NCBI GenBank assembly: GCA_036785705.1
Contig: JAWUZG010000028.1
Span: 1,426,001 to 1,490,000, forward strand
Source of the DNA: Acanthornis magna
Taxonomy: Eukaryota; Chordata; Aves; Passeriformes; Acanthizidae
Length of the DNA: 64,000 nt
Reading direction: 5' to 3'
Under the pieces are notes generated by a model. It was not told the origin of the DNA. It saw nothing but the letters and a program-made list of their open reading frames with translations, and did no database searches. Of this stretch, positions 11,566 to 26,712 are shown piece by piece; position 1 is the stretch's first letter, and each line of letters begins with the position of its first letter. Position numbers and translations under genes: made by a program.

Positions 11566-14500
11566 TTACTACAAATTATGTCAGAGCAAAATCTGGGTAA
11601 AAAGTTGTATGAATTGTGACCTTTCATCTTAAAATAGAAGCAATTTCCAGGTCTGCTGTTTGGAAAATTTTGAGCATCCCTCAATTCCTGCACTCAAGAC
11701 ACAATTTAATTATTGCTAGTAAATGGTGAATACCTACCAAAGCAAAGCATGCAGTGATACTAAGGGGAAGTCCAGTTCCCAGACAGAGGCAGTGGGCAGT
11801 TTTATTTTATCAGTTGATTTCTCCATGGCTTTGCTCCCCTAGTTTCAGTTCTGTGCAGTTTTTCTTGATTTGCCATGCAGTTATGAATTTCTGATTGATG
11901 CCACCAGACCTGTTTTTCACATTATTTCCCGAGTAGCTTCTTGCAGCTCTTAACTTTGAAATAGTTTCAGAGATGTAGTTTTGCAATACACATAGATTCA
12001 CTTAAACTGCTTAAGGCAACACACCGTTCCTGCATTTCCAAACAGCTTCACTCAGCTCCCATTTGTCAACAGCACTTCTCTTCCTCCAGGCTATTTTGGG
12101 TAGGAAATGTCATTCAAAACCAGGACATTCTAGCTATGTGATTATGTGAACAGCTTTAGTCACGTATCACAGCACCTCCCTATAGATTAGGTACTTGTTT
12201 CTCCAAGGTAATCAACAAACTAATTTATTCTGCTAATTGCCAAAGGACTTGACCCCTGACCTGGAGAATTACCATAGACTTGAGACAGGGCAATGCTCAG
12301 GATTTCTTCTGTGAGTGTCTTGTTAGAGATGCTCTGAGCTGTTGTCAGTCTGCACAATCAAGGGAACAGTTCTCTCCTGAAATGTCTGCCCAGCAATGGC
12401 GCTCTGCATGAGGAGCAGCGGGAGCTCTTTCACAGGGAGCAGAGGCGAAGCATTTCCTTTGGAGTGCTTGTCTTGATTGATGATCCACACAGTGTTCAAG
12501 GCATCCTCAGTTAACCCCAGCTCTGGAGTCGAGATTGGTTTCCAAATGCTGGGGTTTATGGGCTTACCTCCACGTTAGGCACTTTCTTTTTATGTCTTAT
12601 CTAGGATTCTAGGATCTTCTGCTTATATCATATGCAGAAATCAGAAATTCTCCGTTGCAAAAGTCACCATAATGACTTCTCTTATGAGAAAGGTGTTAGT
12701 AGTGTGGTTAGGTAGGCAGAATTTCTTTGCTGTGAAAATGAAACCCTTTTCACCTGAAAAACTCTTCTACCTTACCTATTTTTAGTTGCAAGGGAAGATA
12801 ATTTTGGTAATTATCATCTCTGTGGATTTTCTGAGGTTCAACTTCCATGGAAGAGTTTAGCAAACAAAAAAAAGGGTCATGACATAATTTCATGTCTCCT
12901 GGCTCCCTAAAAACATACAGTTTGCCAGTTATCTTCTTGGGTAAAACAGATTTTGGAAGGGGTGCTAAACTACTTTTTACTTAAATGAGAATTGGACACT
13001 TTGCCCTTTTGATTCTTTAAAAGATAGCTGTATTTTGAGAATAAAAAACAAGAAGTTACCTGCTGTGACTTTTCTAGAGCCTCTAGAGGTTCAATACTTT
13101 CTTGGATGTAGGAACTATTTACTCTTGGAGGGTCTCCAGGAAGGAGAGTCTCTCAAACTACCTTTGGCAGTCCAGTATTCCTGATATTGAATAGGTATGC
13201 CCCTATTTTGGGTATACACTCCTTCAGGGAGCACTCCAAGACAAAAAGAAGCAAGTTCTCATTCATCAGTTTGCTGTTCAGATCTTACAAGTTTAACATT
13301 GCTAGGCTGGAGAAACTTTATGTCTGAAAAAATGAAATTCTTGTGTGGAAGACGCCCACTGGAGCAATGATGTGGCACTGCTGGAGATTGCCAGAGCTTT
13401 GATATTGAATGCAGTTATAGAACACTTAGTAGAATGGAGTTTCAGAGTATTTCCAGTTTAGTTCAACTATCAGGTCGTTAGACTTATTGTTGTGGCAATT
13501 CTATGAGCATTTCCTCAGGTCCAGCTGATGTGTAAAATGTTGAAAATTATTAGAGCTTTTGTCTAGAGGTGGACTGACATCTAAAAAGAGCACCAGATTC
13601 TTAATATTCCTTACTTCATGCTGCTGCATTCATGAACTCAGAAGTGCAGCTTACCAGGGGATGCAGTCACAGAAACTGAGTGGAAAACCCAGCCTTTTGA
13701 GGAGGCTTGTCTTGTTCAGTGAGAATTTTGTCACAATGAGATGAATCTGCTCAGTCACTTCTTGTATTGTTTTTAAACAGACTGCTGCATTCAGCAGCTT
13801 GCTGGAGAGCTTTTCATGTTACCTGTATTTAAGAACTGCTGGACTGAGTTACAGATCAATCTCGCCCCAGCTGCAGGGTTCTGCAGGGGTTCATCTGTCT
13901 TCCTGTGCTTATGGAAGCAAACACTGTCTTACACAAATACATTCCCGCCACTGCCATCAAAGAGACAATTTACAGATATAAAGGAAACCTGGAGGACAGT
14001 AGTAAATGGCAAAAAATATCCAGAACATTAAAATCGTGTAATGCCAAATCCATTTTACTGGTTTAGGGCTGGGTCTATCCTCATTTAGTGTAGTGAGTGT
14101 GAAAACAGCAGGAATAATGCTGTTGAAGTCAGCAAAAGTGATGCCTATTAAATTGAGAATAGAATGAGATTACAATCAAGTGAGAAATATACAGTACAAT
14201 GAAAATCATCTTTAAAACACCTACTCTGACACATGATGTTTGAAGGCTCTGAAACATTTTTGTGGAATTTTATAATTTCCAGTATTCATAGATTTCAGAG
14301 AATAGAAGGATTTTTCTCAGTATGCTTACGCCCTGCAATCTCCTGTCAGGATCTGAAAGCTAGGCTGTAGACATTCTGCCTTGCTCATCTACAGGAAAAA
14401 CAAAACAAACAAGAAACAAAGCTTGTTTCACTGACAAGAAAAAAAGGAAATACAGAGCTAAAGGGGAATATGAGGTTTTACTTAGTTCATAGCTCAGCTG

Positions 14501-17500
14501 CAATCCAGGATCATGCTGCCTCAGTCGCCCTTGGGATGTCTCTGTTTAATGTTTCAAAAATTATGATGGGGTAGGTTTCACACTCTTCCTGGGTGATGCT
14601 ACAGAATCCTTAGAAAGCTTTTCCATCTCTTACCTTCTTGTGCTCTCTGTTCTGCCCACCAGACACAGAAATTTTTGCCTCTTTAACTGGCTGATACAAA
14701 ACTGTTGGGTTTTTTTTTCACCCCTCTCTGTTACTTTTCCTTCGCATTTCTTCTCCTTGTTTTTCTCTGTGCTCTCTCCAAACTGATCAGCATTTTGTGC
14801 TTCAAAATGGGTACAGAACCCTAAATGCTAAGTTTAGCAAAACTCTTAAAGGAAGGGCATTTAAAGCTCTTATCTCTTTCACTGATTCCAGCACAGTATT
14901 TGCACTTCCCAAAATTGTGGTGTCATTTTCTCGTACTGAGTTTAAGAATTGTTTTATTCAAGGTCCTTTCCCTCAGAACATCCATCCATCTGTGAATTCC
15001 CCAACCCATATTTGTGTAGCTCATTCTCATTGAAATATAGTTTCTTGCCCTTATTGCATTTTTTTTTTTTATTTCCCCAGCTTAAATTCCGTCTGAATTT
15101 TGACACTCTGATGTTGTCTAGTCCTATAATGTGTTGGTCAGCTTTTTCCAAAATCTGACATACCTGTTCACTGTAATGAGCTGGATGCATTTACAGGTGA
15201 TGCACCCACATTTTTTGACTTTGCTGCAGGTAGGAGGAATGCAGTTGTGCCCTTGTCATGACAAAGTAGATGCTGATTGCACAATGTAGGTCTGCCTGAT
15301 CTGGGATCTTTTCATCACCTTTCCAAGCCAAACCTTAGTGGTCCATTAATGTAAAATGCAGAGTTAAGAGAAGCAATCTGCTCAGTTCCTGATACAGAGG
15401 AATTTGTCACTTTTCAGAATTATACCCAGTTATATTTTATAAAATAATGAGATACTACAGCATTTTCCAAACATCTATTAATATCCAGGAGATACAAGTG
15501 CTAGTGATAAAAATCACTGCAGCATTACCGGTTTCTTCACAGGGAGAATGTTGCTGTCATTCTCTGGCTGAAGGCAAAGCAGAAGAAATTTATTTTTTCT
15601 GTAATGCTTTTACCCTCCAAAGAAATCAAGGTGAAATTAAACCCATCATAGCTGTGCTGAAAAGTAAAATTTACACGAGGAGAATACGAATGCAGTTTGT
15701 GGGCAGACTCTGTTTCCTGCCCCTAGGAAATACAATGAAAATACAAACCAGCTGGCTGAAATTGGTTTGTGAGTGTTTTTTGTAAAGCTGTAGGCAGCCC
15801 TGACGAGTCTCATGCATGAAGTATAAGATCACACATTTGGCTTCCACCTCACACTCTTGAGTCCCTGGGCTTGTGCATCTTGCATTTGAAGCACACGTGG
15901 TTTCTCCCCTGTGCTGTGACCCCACAGGGTGTGTGCTCTCCAGCTGCAGCCTGTCTTCATGGTTCTTCTCTTTCACGGGGCTGTGATGCATGGGGATATA
16001 TCCTCATTTGACAGAAGAGAGACTCCACATCTGAGCATCTCTATAGATTTAATCTTGGCTGCTCCTTACACTTGATTCTGAGTGTAGCAGACACTGCCAA
16101 ACTGGTTTTTCAGAGGTCTGCCAGTGGGAGTTTGAGTACTCTGATGCTTGTCTACAGATGGTGCAGTTTTGGAATTGTTATGCAGACACCGTTCCTCTTT
16201 TTTGGTTTTTTTTTTTAGTAGCTTAATCCTCTGTGAAAGGGGATTTAACTAGAAAACAGTACTCTTCCTGTGAAAGAAGTTGATTGTGGTATTACCTTGT
16301 CCTCTCCATCACCTTTGTGGCTGGGGCTGGCTCTGTTTGGTTTTCTTTTTGCATTCACTGATGAATGACTTCACACATAATTCAGAGTATTCTTTAGGGA
16401 TTTTTGCAGTTTTCACCACCCTCAAGTTAATTGGCCTGCACATCCCAGTGTCACAAAAGTGTTAATGGTTTAAAATCAAAGGCATTTGTGCTCTCAAATC
16501 AGATAAGGAACTGAGGCCAGGTATGCTAGGTAGCTTGAGGTTTGGCAGGCATTTAAAATGTATATTTGTTCATATTCTTACGTGTTATCAGTGCCTTTAT
16601 TTATGGTAATTACATATATACTACAGAAGTGATTTTATACACAATTAAGAAATTTTTTAAATTTTATTTTTATTTTAGCATATTTGAAAATTATTTAGTA
16701 CACATAGAAATGTGTACTCCAGAGAGTACTGGATAGATTCAATTTGGATCAGCCCCCAAGCATATCCCTTGTTTAGAGGCTGTGGTGTTTCTTTTGCTGT
16801 GTCTTAAGACTGAAAAGCTCTTCTTATTTAGGTAAATTCTCCCCAAGAAGGTGTCAGAATATGTGGTTATTGAGGGTCGCTGAGTCTCAGCTCTGCCTTG
16901 TCCTTTTCTGGCCACATTGCTGCAGCAGCCACATGGAACAGCCTTTAAGGGCTTTTTCTTCCCAGTACTTTCATGTGAGATCAGTGTTACAGGCCACTTA
17001 GAGTGAGAGACACAGAGCAGGATTAATTCATGACTGATTCAGGATTTCTGGTTGAATGTAGACATATGCAGGGTGGACATATCACATCTTAGCTGGTCAT
17101 CCCAGTTTCCTACTGAAATTTGTGGAGATCCAGTGAGTGCACTTAGGGAGGCTCGCACAGAGCTCATCTCTGTGAAATAGGTGCTGAAATAGGTCAAATG
17201 ACTCCTGACCTACAGTGGTTATTACTTATAAAGGAAGCTTATGTAATGAGCTTAGCTATAAATATTTAAATTGTAGGAGGTTAAAGGTGTGAATTAAAGC
17301 TCAACTGGTGCAGTGGGGGTATAGCATGGCCAACAGCTCAGATAATTAGAAAAGAGTGAGTTAACTTTGGACTCCATGCTTTGTTTCTAGGGAGAGTCGG
17401 ACACAGTGTTGGCTTGAAATCCTTTTCTGTCACTGTTGGGTTTTAGTTGAGTGACCTTGCAGACATAATTGAGGATGCAGGTTGAAAATGGGCAATGCAT

Positions 17501-20209
17501 TGGAGTTGTATAGCTGTGTTCATCTAAATATCACAAAGGAGAAGTTTCACCGTGCAGGAGCGAATCCATAGAAGTGAATACATGTCCAGGTAGTGCACTT
17601 CACAGTGGCCTATCTATCCTGTTTCCATAGCAGAGGACAATCTAGAAAGGGAAAATTTATGCTGTTGTGTTGAAATGCAGGATTTTTTTGTGCCTGCTGA
17701 ATGGTTTATCGCATGCTGTTAGTGAAGTTATATGAAGAAGGAAGACTTACCGTGTTGCTCTCTGGAAACTCTGGGGCTAGTGCTCAGTATTGATTTAGCC
17801 ATTGTCCACAGGAACACTAAGAATTATGCCTGCTGTGGTTGTTATGCTTTCATCGTAAAGCCTTTATTGAGCAGCCTTGGCCTGTAATACTAATGGATGG
17901 AGCACTATCAAGCTCACTGCTCTTGCAGGTCAGATGAAGTCTCAGAATTTAGTAGATGCTTGGTGTTCCCTTTCTTAGTGATTCTGCTCACAGCTCTCCT
18001 GGAGCAGGTGGCAACGACTAAGTTTCGTGGAAAAATCTGGGTTTTCAAATAACTTGGCTTTGAAGACTCTGCACACGTGCGGAACCTGAACTGGCAGTCA
18101 CCAGAGGCATTAGGAGTTCTCACATACACTTTTCTCCTAATCCTCAGAAGAGATCTCTGTTCCAACCCTGGATACAGCTGAAGGAGGGACTTGAGAAGAG
18201 TTTCTGGTATCAGCACCGTGTTACCAGCTACTCTATCGTAAATACTGTTTTTCATCAAAGTTTTCAAAGTATGGGAAAACTACTTGTGAGTGGCTGTAAA
18301 CCGCAAAACTAATGGACCAGATAATTGCATAACTGTGTCATCTGGCATTATTAACAAGTGTTTTTAAGAGTTTAAATTTTCCTCTGGATCTACTGAAAGC
18401 ACCAGGTCAGCAGACACTACACTAGCATAGTTGCCTTTGATTCCATTGGAATCAGATATCAGCGTCACTAGATACCTAATTCATCTTGTGAACTTCATTG
18501 ATTTATTAACACACAGAAGCTTTCTTCCTTTGAATGTTTTGTTCTCTGCTTTGTCAAAAGTAAGGAAGAACCATTGATAAAAATGCCCTGAAAGAAGGGC
18601 TGCTTTTAGATGAAAAATATATTCATGTGAAGGGAGTAAGTGGACGTAGAGGAAGGTAGATGATATTTCTGGTGATGGAAGGGTCCATGGACTTGTGGTT
18701 AGTTCCTAAGAAAGGTATTGGATCTTAGCAGTTGTTCATCCTGAGGGAAGCTTGTAGGCTTTAAATGTAAGTGAAAATTTGAGATAGGAACACCTTAAAA
18801 AATACAGATTCTTAATGTGCTCTTTTGTGTTTTAATTTTCTAGGAAGATCTTGCTACTCCACATAATTTTATTTCTTATATAACAGAGTCCACCTGTTGC
18901 AGAGCATCTAGGAATATGGGATTATATAATTAATTTTTTAAGGATGTATATCATTAGTCCATTGTCAGAAGGATTTTCTATAAGATTTGAATATCAGCTT
19001 TTCCATAAGATTGGAATGTCAGCATTTCAGTGTGTTTGCTCAAATGGCCACTGCTGAATCGAGATCCTTCATGACTCTGGTGAACACTCCGTGATTATGT
19101 GTACATGTGAGCTTGTGTGTGCTGTCTGGTACATTCATAAATAGCTCTGGAATTATAGCATTGGCATCCACTGTTAATAAAATAGCCACAAGGCTTTCCT
19201 TCATTACAGACAGCCTGAATGCCAACACCCCTGCTCTGCTCTGTTGGTTTCTTGAGTCTTGCCTTGTTTCACGTGGAGGTATTTCCCAAGAACATGCATC
19301 TGTTGTTAATAACATCGTTTTTTGGTGGTGTGAACTGAGACCTCTAGAATTGGCACTAACAGAAATCAGTTAAAAAAAGATGCAGAATAAGAATACTGAG
19401 GGGGAAAAAGTGCCTAATTTTATTCTACAAAAAACCTCGCATATTAGATGTGTCCAGGGTTTAAGTTGTTGGGGATTTTATTTTCTCATTATTAAAATGT
19501 ATTTAAGCATCATATCTGAAGAATCATTGTGACTGAGAGCCCTCTAAGAGGCTAGCAAAGGGCAATATATCATGATGCTTGTAAATCATAAATTTAATAT
19601 AAATGTGTATCTAGGAGCAGAGAGGTCTGAGACAGGGAGGTAAAACCCCCCCACATTAATGGCCTTATGTTAAGTCTAGCAAATTAAAATTCTCAAATGA
19701 AATTATTCCCTGACCTTTTATCACCCTTGGATCATGCTCAAGTGTTTTAGTGAAGAACTTAATGGCAAGAGTTCTTCTGCCTTCACTGAGGGTTTTATCC
19801 TTCCTGTGTTTGAGATATGCCACAGAAGACTAACAAAGGCATTTGTCTATTCTTGGAAGACGATGATGAACCTTGTAGTCATTCCCATACTTCTTTCAGT
19901 GGAGAAGATCATGCACACAAAGAGAAATAAATCTCCTTTATGTTTTCATAGTCTCACGGCTTCATACTTCAGGAGATGAGGTGACCTACTTAGGGAAAAA
20001 AAAAGATGGTAAAAGAGAAGTTAAGGACAAAGGAGCAATAACCTAGTGTGGATTCATGAAGAGTTATAGCAGAATAAACTGATCATTTTTGTTTCTGGAG
20101 ATGTGATTCAATCTGCTTGGGGCTCCCCACAGCTTGCCTTGCAGAGATCTTGTGGAAAGTGAATGTATTAAAGATGTCAAACCTGTGATTAGCAGGCAGC
20201 GTGACAGAC
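11566..20209. other. Intergenic, no gene seen
   Basis: About 8.6 kb of unique AT-rich DNA. It includes a T12 run at 15059-15070 and an AT-rich patch near 16600-16690. The longest frames (about 110-120 codons near 15447-15991 and 17914-18267) have no recognisable domain or composition bias and are treated as chance. Confidence 0.55.
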
Positions 20210-20460
20210 TGGACAGAGGAGAGGCTTTGGAACCTGGAAAGAAACAGTTTTACTCGTAGCTCTGTGACTGGTTTTGATGTGTGTATATTAGTTCTTTCTG
20301 TTTCTTTTCTCACCTCCCACCTCTCTCGCTTCGAAAGACTGTAAGCTCTTCAGAGACCAGAATTGGCTCCCACCGTATATTTATATGTTGCCTGGCACAC
20401 TGAGACTCAGATCCCAGTTGTGGCTCCTATATGCTGCCTGAACACAAATAACAAACCTCT
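20210..20460 (+). repeat. Ancient amniote L2/MIR-type retroposon relic
   Basis: 'GACTGTAAGCTCTTCAGAGA' at about 20338, followed by 'TGCCTGGCACACTGAGA' and then 'GAACACAAATAACAAA', matches the order of the tail shared by amniote L2/L3-type LINEs and their SINEs (GATTGTAAGCTCTTC, then GCCTAGCACA, then an AATAA-rich end). The 5' part, with 'CTCTGTGACTGG', may be a weak core. It is strongly diverged. Confidence 0.5.
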
Positions 20461-23400
20461 TTTTTCTTTCACTAATTCTAATTCTACATCTTTTGGTCCT
20501 TCCTGAGTTGTGCTCAGTTATTTTACGAGATTGCTGAGACATTTCAGGAAGTGCACGCAGTCCTTGCCTACCAGGCATCCTACTGATGTCAGAACAGACC
20601 CCCAGTGGCTGCAGCTGAGCTTGGGATGCAGCATTACCAGAAATAAAGTGGAAGTGGTCCCAGATGGCTTTCAGTAGTTACAGGTGCAGTAGTGGTGAAG
20701 ACTTTTCTGTAAATGCGTTGCAGTTTGTTGTATGCATATGGAACTGATAAGTGAAACAGGTTTTTTTGCCAAATGCAGCCTCCTTCTCTTGCTGAAACAG
20801 TACTCACATTGCAACACATCTTAATATTCATAAATATCCCAGAGCATGTGCCATATCTATATGAGAACAGTCTCAGGAAAGCTCTGAATCTTTGTAATTT
20901 TACCTCTCCTTGTTTTGGTGCCTGCTGTGTTTCACTATAAACAATGCAGGTGCTTCTCTCTCTAGAAGTCCTTAAGAATGAGCTTCAGCTCATAGTGAGA
21001 CTGTTCACAAGCTGTCTCACATCCAGGAGCTATTAAAACTTGACAAAGGAAACTCCCTGACTTCATTCAGGGAATGTTTTGGGGGATGCACTAGATCCAC
21101 AGAGTTTTTACTCTTCAAAATTGACAACTTCAGGGACATTCATTCTCAGAACTCAGTTCAGATATCTTAGAAAGGAAATTGGGTCCTGTAGCCAGTGGAG
21201 AGGGGGGTATCCTCCCAGAGTGTGATTTCAGAGCTTGTAAGTTTTAAATGTGCTTAATTCCATTGTCTGAAGATCCCAGCTGCAGATAGCAATGCTTTTC
21301 TAATGCTCTCTCTTGTTTGCTTCTTTTCCTCCCAGTTTACAAAGAAGGTGAGGCACCCAGCATCATGTTTGTGTGTTTCTGCCTAATTTTGCCTATTTCA
21401 GTAATTTTATAACCATCTCTGGCAAAATGGTGTGAGAGTAGAAGTCTATATTGCTACAATTTTCTTTAAAAATAGGTAATTTGGTAAGAACAGACACAAT
21501 TCATAGACCTTTAAACAGAGACTGCTGTGTAATTTTTTTTGTCTTATCAAGCACTGAAGGCCTTCTAAAAGAACTGCTATAAAATGCACACCTGCAGGAC
21601 AAATTCCAGCTGGAGTCAATACCTCATTAGACACTAGAGGATTTAACCATTACCTTTGTCTTGTTGGAAAAGTTTTCTTCACTAGTTCTGCTCCACAAAA
21701 ATATGCATTGGGGGGTTTTTTATGTCCTGCTTTTATGGTCTGCTTTTAGGCCAGTTGTTTGGTTGTTTTTTTTTTTTTTTTTGGTGTGACTGGCAAATCC
21801 CAGTACGGCCATCAGTGAGCAGCAGTGCAAAATACCATCTGCTGTGAATGGCTCTCGTTGCTCTGTACCCATTAGAACCCCACCAAAGATGTGTGTTAAG
21901 ATGCAGTGGAAGGCTTCAGGAGACAGAAATGCAACTGGAGCAATGTTTTGTGCCATACGTGACCCCACTGATGCCAGGAGGATTATCTGAAGTTTAAATT
22001 AGCATATAACCTGACCTCAGCTGTTTAACATTAAGTGGTGGGGACAAATCTATTTCCATTAATCATGGCGATGGTGGATGTAAAATGCCTGCATTAAATC
22101 ATTGTGATAATTTAAGAAAGCAAAGGTTGCTGCTCTGATTTGAGATGGTAAGAAATAGGAAGGAAATCTGCAGTAGGGAAATTGGAAAGTGAGTATTGAC
22201 AAAAATTGCTTTCATGCAACGCTTTTTGTGCTTCATTAGTTTTTTACATTGCTTTTCTAAATGGAAACCAGTGTAATTTCAGCTTGAAAAGAACAGTGCC
22301 CACTTGTATTAAGTTTCTGGCCTTCATTGCACAGCCTTCTGACAATTATATGAACAGACCACTGAATTTAAGGATTCTTCTGCCCTTTTGACACATATAG
22401 AAGGTTATTGCATTTCCTGTGCATATTTGCTGTTCAAATAGCAGAAAGAAATTTGGTTATTGCAGGTGGTCAGTTCATTCAGACTCATAACATTTCTCAG
22501 CTTGTAATGTCAGAGCTTAGGCGGGGAAGATAAGCAATGAAATAGTATTTTGAACTTCTCCCTTTTATGGGTCATCAACAGAAGCAGGTTTTGGAAAGAT
22601 TAAAATGTATTTTGTAGTTGCAATATGCCATATATTTTACTGCATTGTAGTACACTTGTGAAATGACTGGTGGTGCTTTGAAATGTCTGTGGTTTTCATT
22701 TCTGCCGGAGTCATGAAAGATGTGTATAGACAAGGGCATCACAGGTAAAATTCAGACTGCAGGAGGAGAGTGAAATATTGCCCCATTGTATAAGTAGAAA
22801 AGCTTACTAAAAGATCAAAATACTGCTCATTTAGACAGCATGCTGTGGCTGTACTTCCCTTACGAATAAACAAGAAGCCTGGTTCTCTAGATATAAATAA
22901 TCCCAGGGATGAACATAATATCTCATAAATGTTCTACTCCCCTAGCCAGTATCTGTCTGGGTTTAATTTGCTGCTCTTGGGAGAATTCAGCTCTTCTTTC
23001 AGTACATAGAGGCCTAACATCTGGAGCCTGTGAAAAGACTCTTAATGGACTTTGGATCAGGCCTGAGTTCCTTCTGTTGAGAGCTGGGAAGCCCTGCATG
23101 TCTCCAGCCTGGACCGAGGCTCCAAACTTTGCCCTGCCAGTGCTTTGTGTCTGTGTGTTTGTGTGTCCCAGAGTATGGCTATACAAGCACTGAGGAATTT
23201 GGGAGCATTTTCAAAGTGAATTTGGAGTGCTGGAAGTCAGCTTCTCTCTCCAGTCATGCCTTGGTGTGGATTAAAATGAACTGCCTGAACTTCCTCTGCA
23301 GCAGTATGGAGGTCTTGAGGGTAGGATGAGGAGGCAGATGTTATCTGTGCCTTAGAAAGAAGGAATTGCATCTGATCCCCTTTGGAAAATGCCTGCTGAC

Positions 23401-26400
23401 CTTCCTGTCCAGCTGCCTTGTCCATGCCTGGTCACCCATGGACAGATTATTGTCACGCTGTCAGAGGCCTGCTGTGGAAATGCACATTTCCAGATGAAAG
23501 ATTCCTCCTTCTGAGGAGAACATTTCCCTTGGGATGGCCAGCCCAGGATCTCCACTGGTCATTTTGAGGTCATGGATGGTGCACAAGCTGCCAGCTATGA
23601 TCTATTGTGCCGGGAGCTTGTCCAGCACAAGGATCAAGCTTGCCTCATCAAGCTGAGATCAGAAGGGTGCCTGACCTGTGTGCCCATTAAGAGCTAAGGC
23701 AATTACAAGAATGTTCTCCAGGACTCTGGAATGAGTTTCTGTTCAAAGGACTGAATTAACCCATATTTAACAAATTTGAGTATGCTGCAAAAGGCAGAAT
23801 GGACTTCTGCCTGCACTGAAGCAAGTGATAGCTCGAAAGTGCCTGGGTTTCTGTGAAACTGGTGACTTTAAACCTGTTGAAATTCTATTGAGTAGTTAAT
23901 GATATTAGGGCACTGAAACCCATGGAGAGACAAATTTGTGAATTGTTTTAAATCTAAATTTAAAAAATGTTGTCATAGCACATGAAGCATTCCCATTCTG
24001 TCTTTTATAAATTACCTTTTCCTGCAGAACTGCCTTTCCTCAGTGCTGCAGACAGAAGACATCTCAGTGATTTGGTCTGATGATTTTAAGAAATGGATGC
24101 GATTCGTTAGACACTTCCTCAGCCTACCAGCAATCCCAGGAACAGAAAAGTGTCTGGGCATACAAACACCGCTTCTATGCTCCTACCTTGCCTTGCTGTG
24201 CTGCCCTGCATTGCAGAGCCCTCTGGCCATCCTGTGTGCAGCAAGTCTGGAAGAAAGAACTTACGGTTCTTCTTGTACTAGGGAAGCGAGAGAGGAAGGT
24301 TGCCTGCTGTCAGCTACAAAACCTGCTCATCTACTGCCTGAAGAAGCAGAGTCCCCAAGAGAAGCAAGGGGAAGCTTGCCTCTCCCCTTGTGCTGATATA
24401 TGGTAAATGAGAATTGCTGTGTGTGAGGGGGAAGTACAAATGTCTTCCTCTGCTATGCCCTCAAGCTTGGCAGAGCTCTGGAAGGGATCCATAAATGGCA
24501 GACTGTGATGGGCAGTGTTTTTTTTTACATACAGCACCATCAGCATGTAATGGGAATCAGGCAACCTCATATTCAAAACACCTGGAAAGCTCAACCTTGA
24601 AATGCAGCGGTTTTGAAAATGAATATTCTGGTGCAGATCATCTCCTCTTGAGAGCAAAGAGGTTTAGTGGTGGCTTGTCCCACTACAGTGGGTGACCTTC
24701 CCTCTCTGTATTTCAGCTCAGAGGGAGCAAGAGTGGCGCAGACTTAGGAACTGACTGGCAGAGGGTCTGGCCAGGGCTGTGTTCAAGAGAAGGATATGTT
24801 CGTGCCATGAAGTACAACTGTTAATAAGGCTTAGGAGGCAAAAAATGTGGTGTGGTGAAAAGACTGGGGAGAGCTGCCTGTGTCTTAGGAAGAGGATTAT
24901 GGGGAAAATAGCTCTGGAGCAAGAAAAATCTTCTGGAGAGAAGTGAGATAGGGCACTACATGGGGTAGCATGAAAGGCAGGATGAGTTTGTTTCAGCTGT
25001 TTTTTCTAAGGGTCCTGAATTAGAGCCTTAATTCTGCTTTGTATGTCTCTCACTCTCCCGGAGGAGCAAAAGAAGTTACAAAGTATTGAGAAGTAGAAAA
25101 GCCTCTTTTTTTTTTTTGACAGGAAAGAGAATGATAGATCTGGAGAAAGCAAGGAGGGAAAGGATTGTAACTGTTCACAGGGTAAGGCGAGGGTGCTGTT
25201 CATGAGGTGACACTACCAAAAAGCTGTAGCCCTGGTCTTGCAGAGATTTCCATGCAGACTGAACAACATTTCTTACAGAACTGGACCTTATGATCACATT
25301 ATTAGGATCTCCTGTTTCTAAGGATAAGCATTTTCAACTTCAGGTGCAATTCTGCTGTCACTGAACTAAGTGGGGAACTCTGCAGATGCTTTGCTGTTGC
25401 AGGATAGATGCTTAAGTAAATGATAAGACAAGAACACTCATGTTTCCCTGCAAAAATTGGGTAGCAGATTGCAATTCTGGAGTGTTTTCTAGCTTCTTGC
25501 TTTCCCTCCCCTCCAGCTGTTAATTATTTTTTCTGGTTTAGATCTTAAGGGAGGAATTATTTATCTTTTGCTATTTGTGTGGCAGTGAAACATTAACAAT
25601 CTCTTATTAACTGCCTGTGCTAATTATCTCAACAGTAGCAGTATTCCTGCTCATCAGTGAAGCCATGAAGGGAGAATATGGAGCAGGAATAATGAAATCA
25701 CTTTGTTGTCCCCTTTCTCTGCATGCTGAGCAAAAGTAGAGTAAAAGCATGGTAGACCTTGAGCCTGCTATGCACAAAATGCAATGTTCAACATCATCTT
25801 GTAGAAGGGCAGATGTTTTGAAATGCTTCTGTGGAGAAGTTTGGGGAGTTTTGCAGTGTGCCATAATTCAGTGTTTGCACAGCTGTCTCTCTCTCCTCTG
25901 TGCATTGACACAAAAGAGCCACATGCTCTTTTAAATGAAATATTTCAACGCAAAAACTTCAATGTTTTAAAAACATTTGCGTGTAGGAAACCAAAGTGTT
26001 TTAATGTGCCAGTGTTCCTCATTTGTAATGAGTGCTTGTAGGAGTCCTCTGTGATACCAGTTATTTACAGGAGGAAAATTAGAAATGTTACCCAACATGT
26101 TACTGGTGTAATTAAACTGAACAAAATATAAAGTAGGAGTGTGAAATAAATAATAAAATTGTTTACTGAAAAAGCTAAGGCTGCTAACACTTATCTAATA
26201 GAAAAGATTTTGCAATGGCAGACTTAATAAATATGCCTTTTTTCACAGTACCATTTGCCACAAAACATAAATCCTTTTTGCTAAATAAGATGACTGAAAG
26301 GAAGCAGAGTTATGGAAATACATGACTGATGAAGAGAAGGTGATATGAGTTATTCTAATGTGAAAGGCTGTCTCCTATCTCCAATGCTGACCTTTTCCCA

Positions 26401-26592
26401 GTGAAATACATTTACAGTGTTACATGTTACTTTAATAATTTCAACTATTCTGGTGTGTGAGTTCATAACTCTTAGCTTGAATATGTCTTTTAAAGTAACC
26501 ATGACCATTTTCTGAGAGACAGGGGAGTCTGATCATTTTTCATATGTGGACATAACTAGGACAAATGTCTGTCCTTGGGATCCAGGTGCTTT
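20461..26592. other. Intergenic, no gene seen
   Basis: Unique sequence with a long T-run near 21766-21783. Several frames of 90-117 codons around 22909-24657 overlap one another on both strands and none resembles a known protein. No splice-site-flanked exon can be supported. Confidence 0.5.
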
Positions 26593-26712
26593 CCTACCAT
26601 TAATCTTCACAGCCCCCTCTGGGGTAGGTGGAGGTTGTTACACACACATTTTATTCCTGGGGAAGTGAAACAGAACCACAGAAGCTTGCCCAAAATTTAA
26701 TCCTTGTCTGAC
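26593..26712 (-). repeat. MIR-like SINE relic
   Basis: The + strand shows 'TTAATCTTCACAGCC', then 'GGGGTAGGTGGAGGTTGTTA', then 'ATTTTATTCCTGGGGAAGTG', then 'AACCACAGAAGCTTGCCCAA'. This is the order of the reversed MIR element: TTAATCCTCACA, GAGGTAGG, ATTTTACAGATGAGGAA, GCACAGAG and CTTGCCCAAGG. It is a decayed copy in minus orientation. Confidence 0.6.

Noticed and set aside
10801..11619. Several frames of 60-109 codons on both strands
   Set aside because: All are within the minus-strand CR1 copy and are remnants or shadows of its ORF2.
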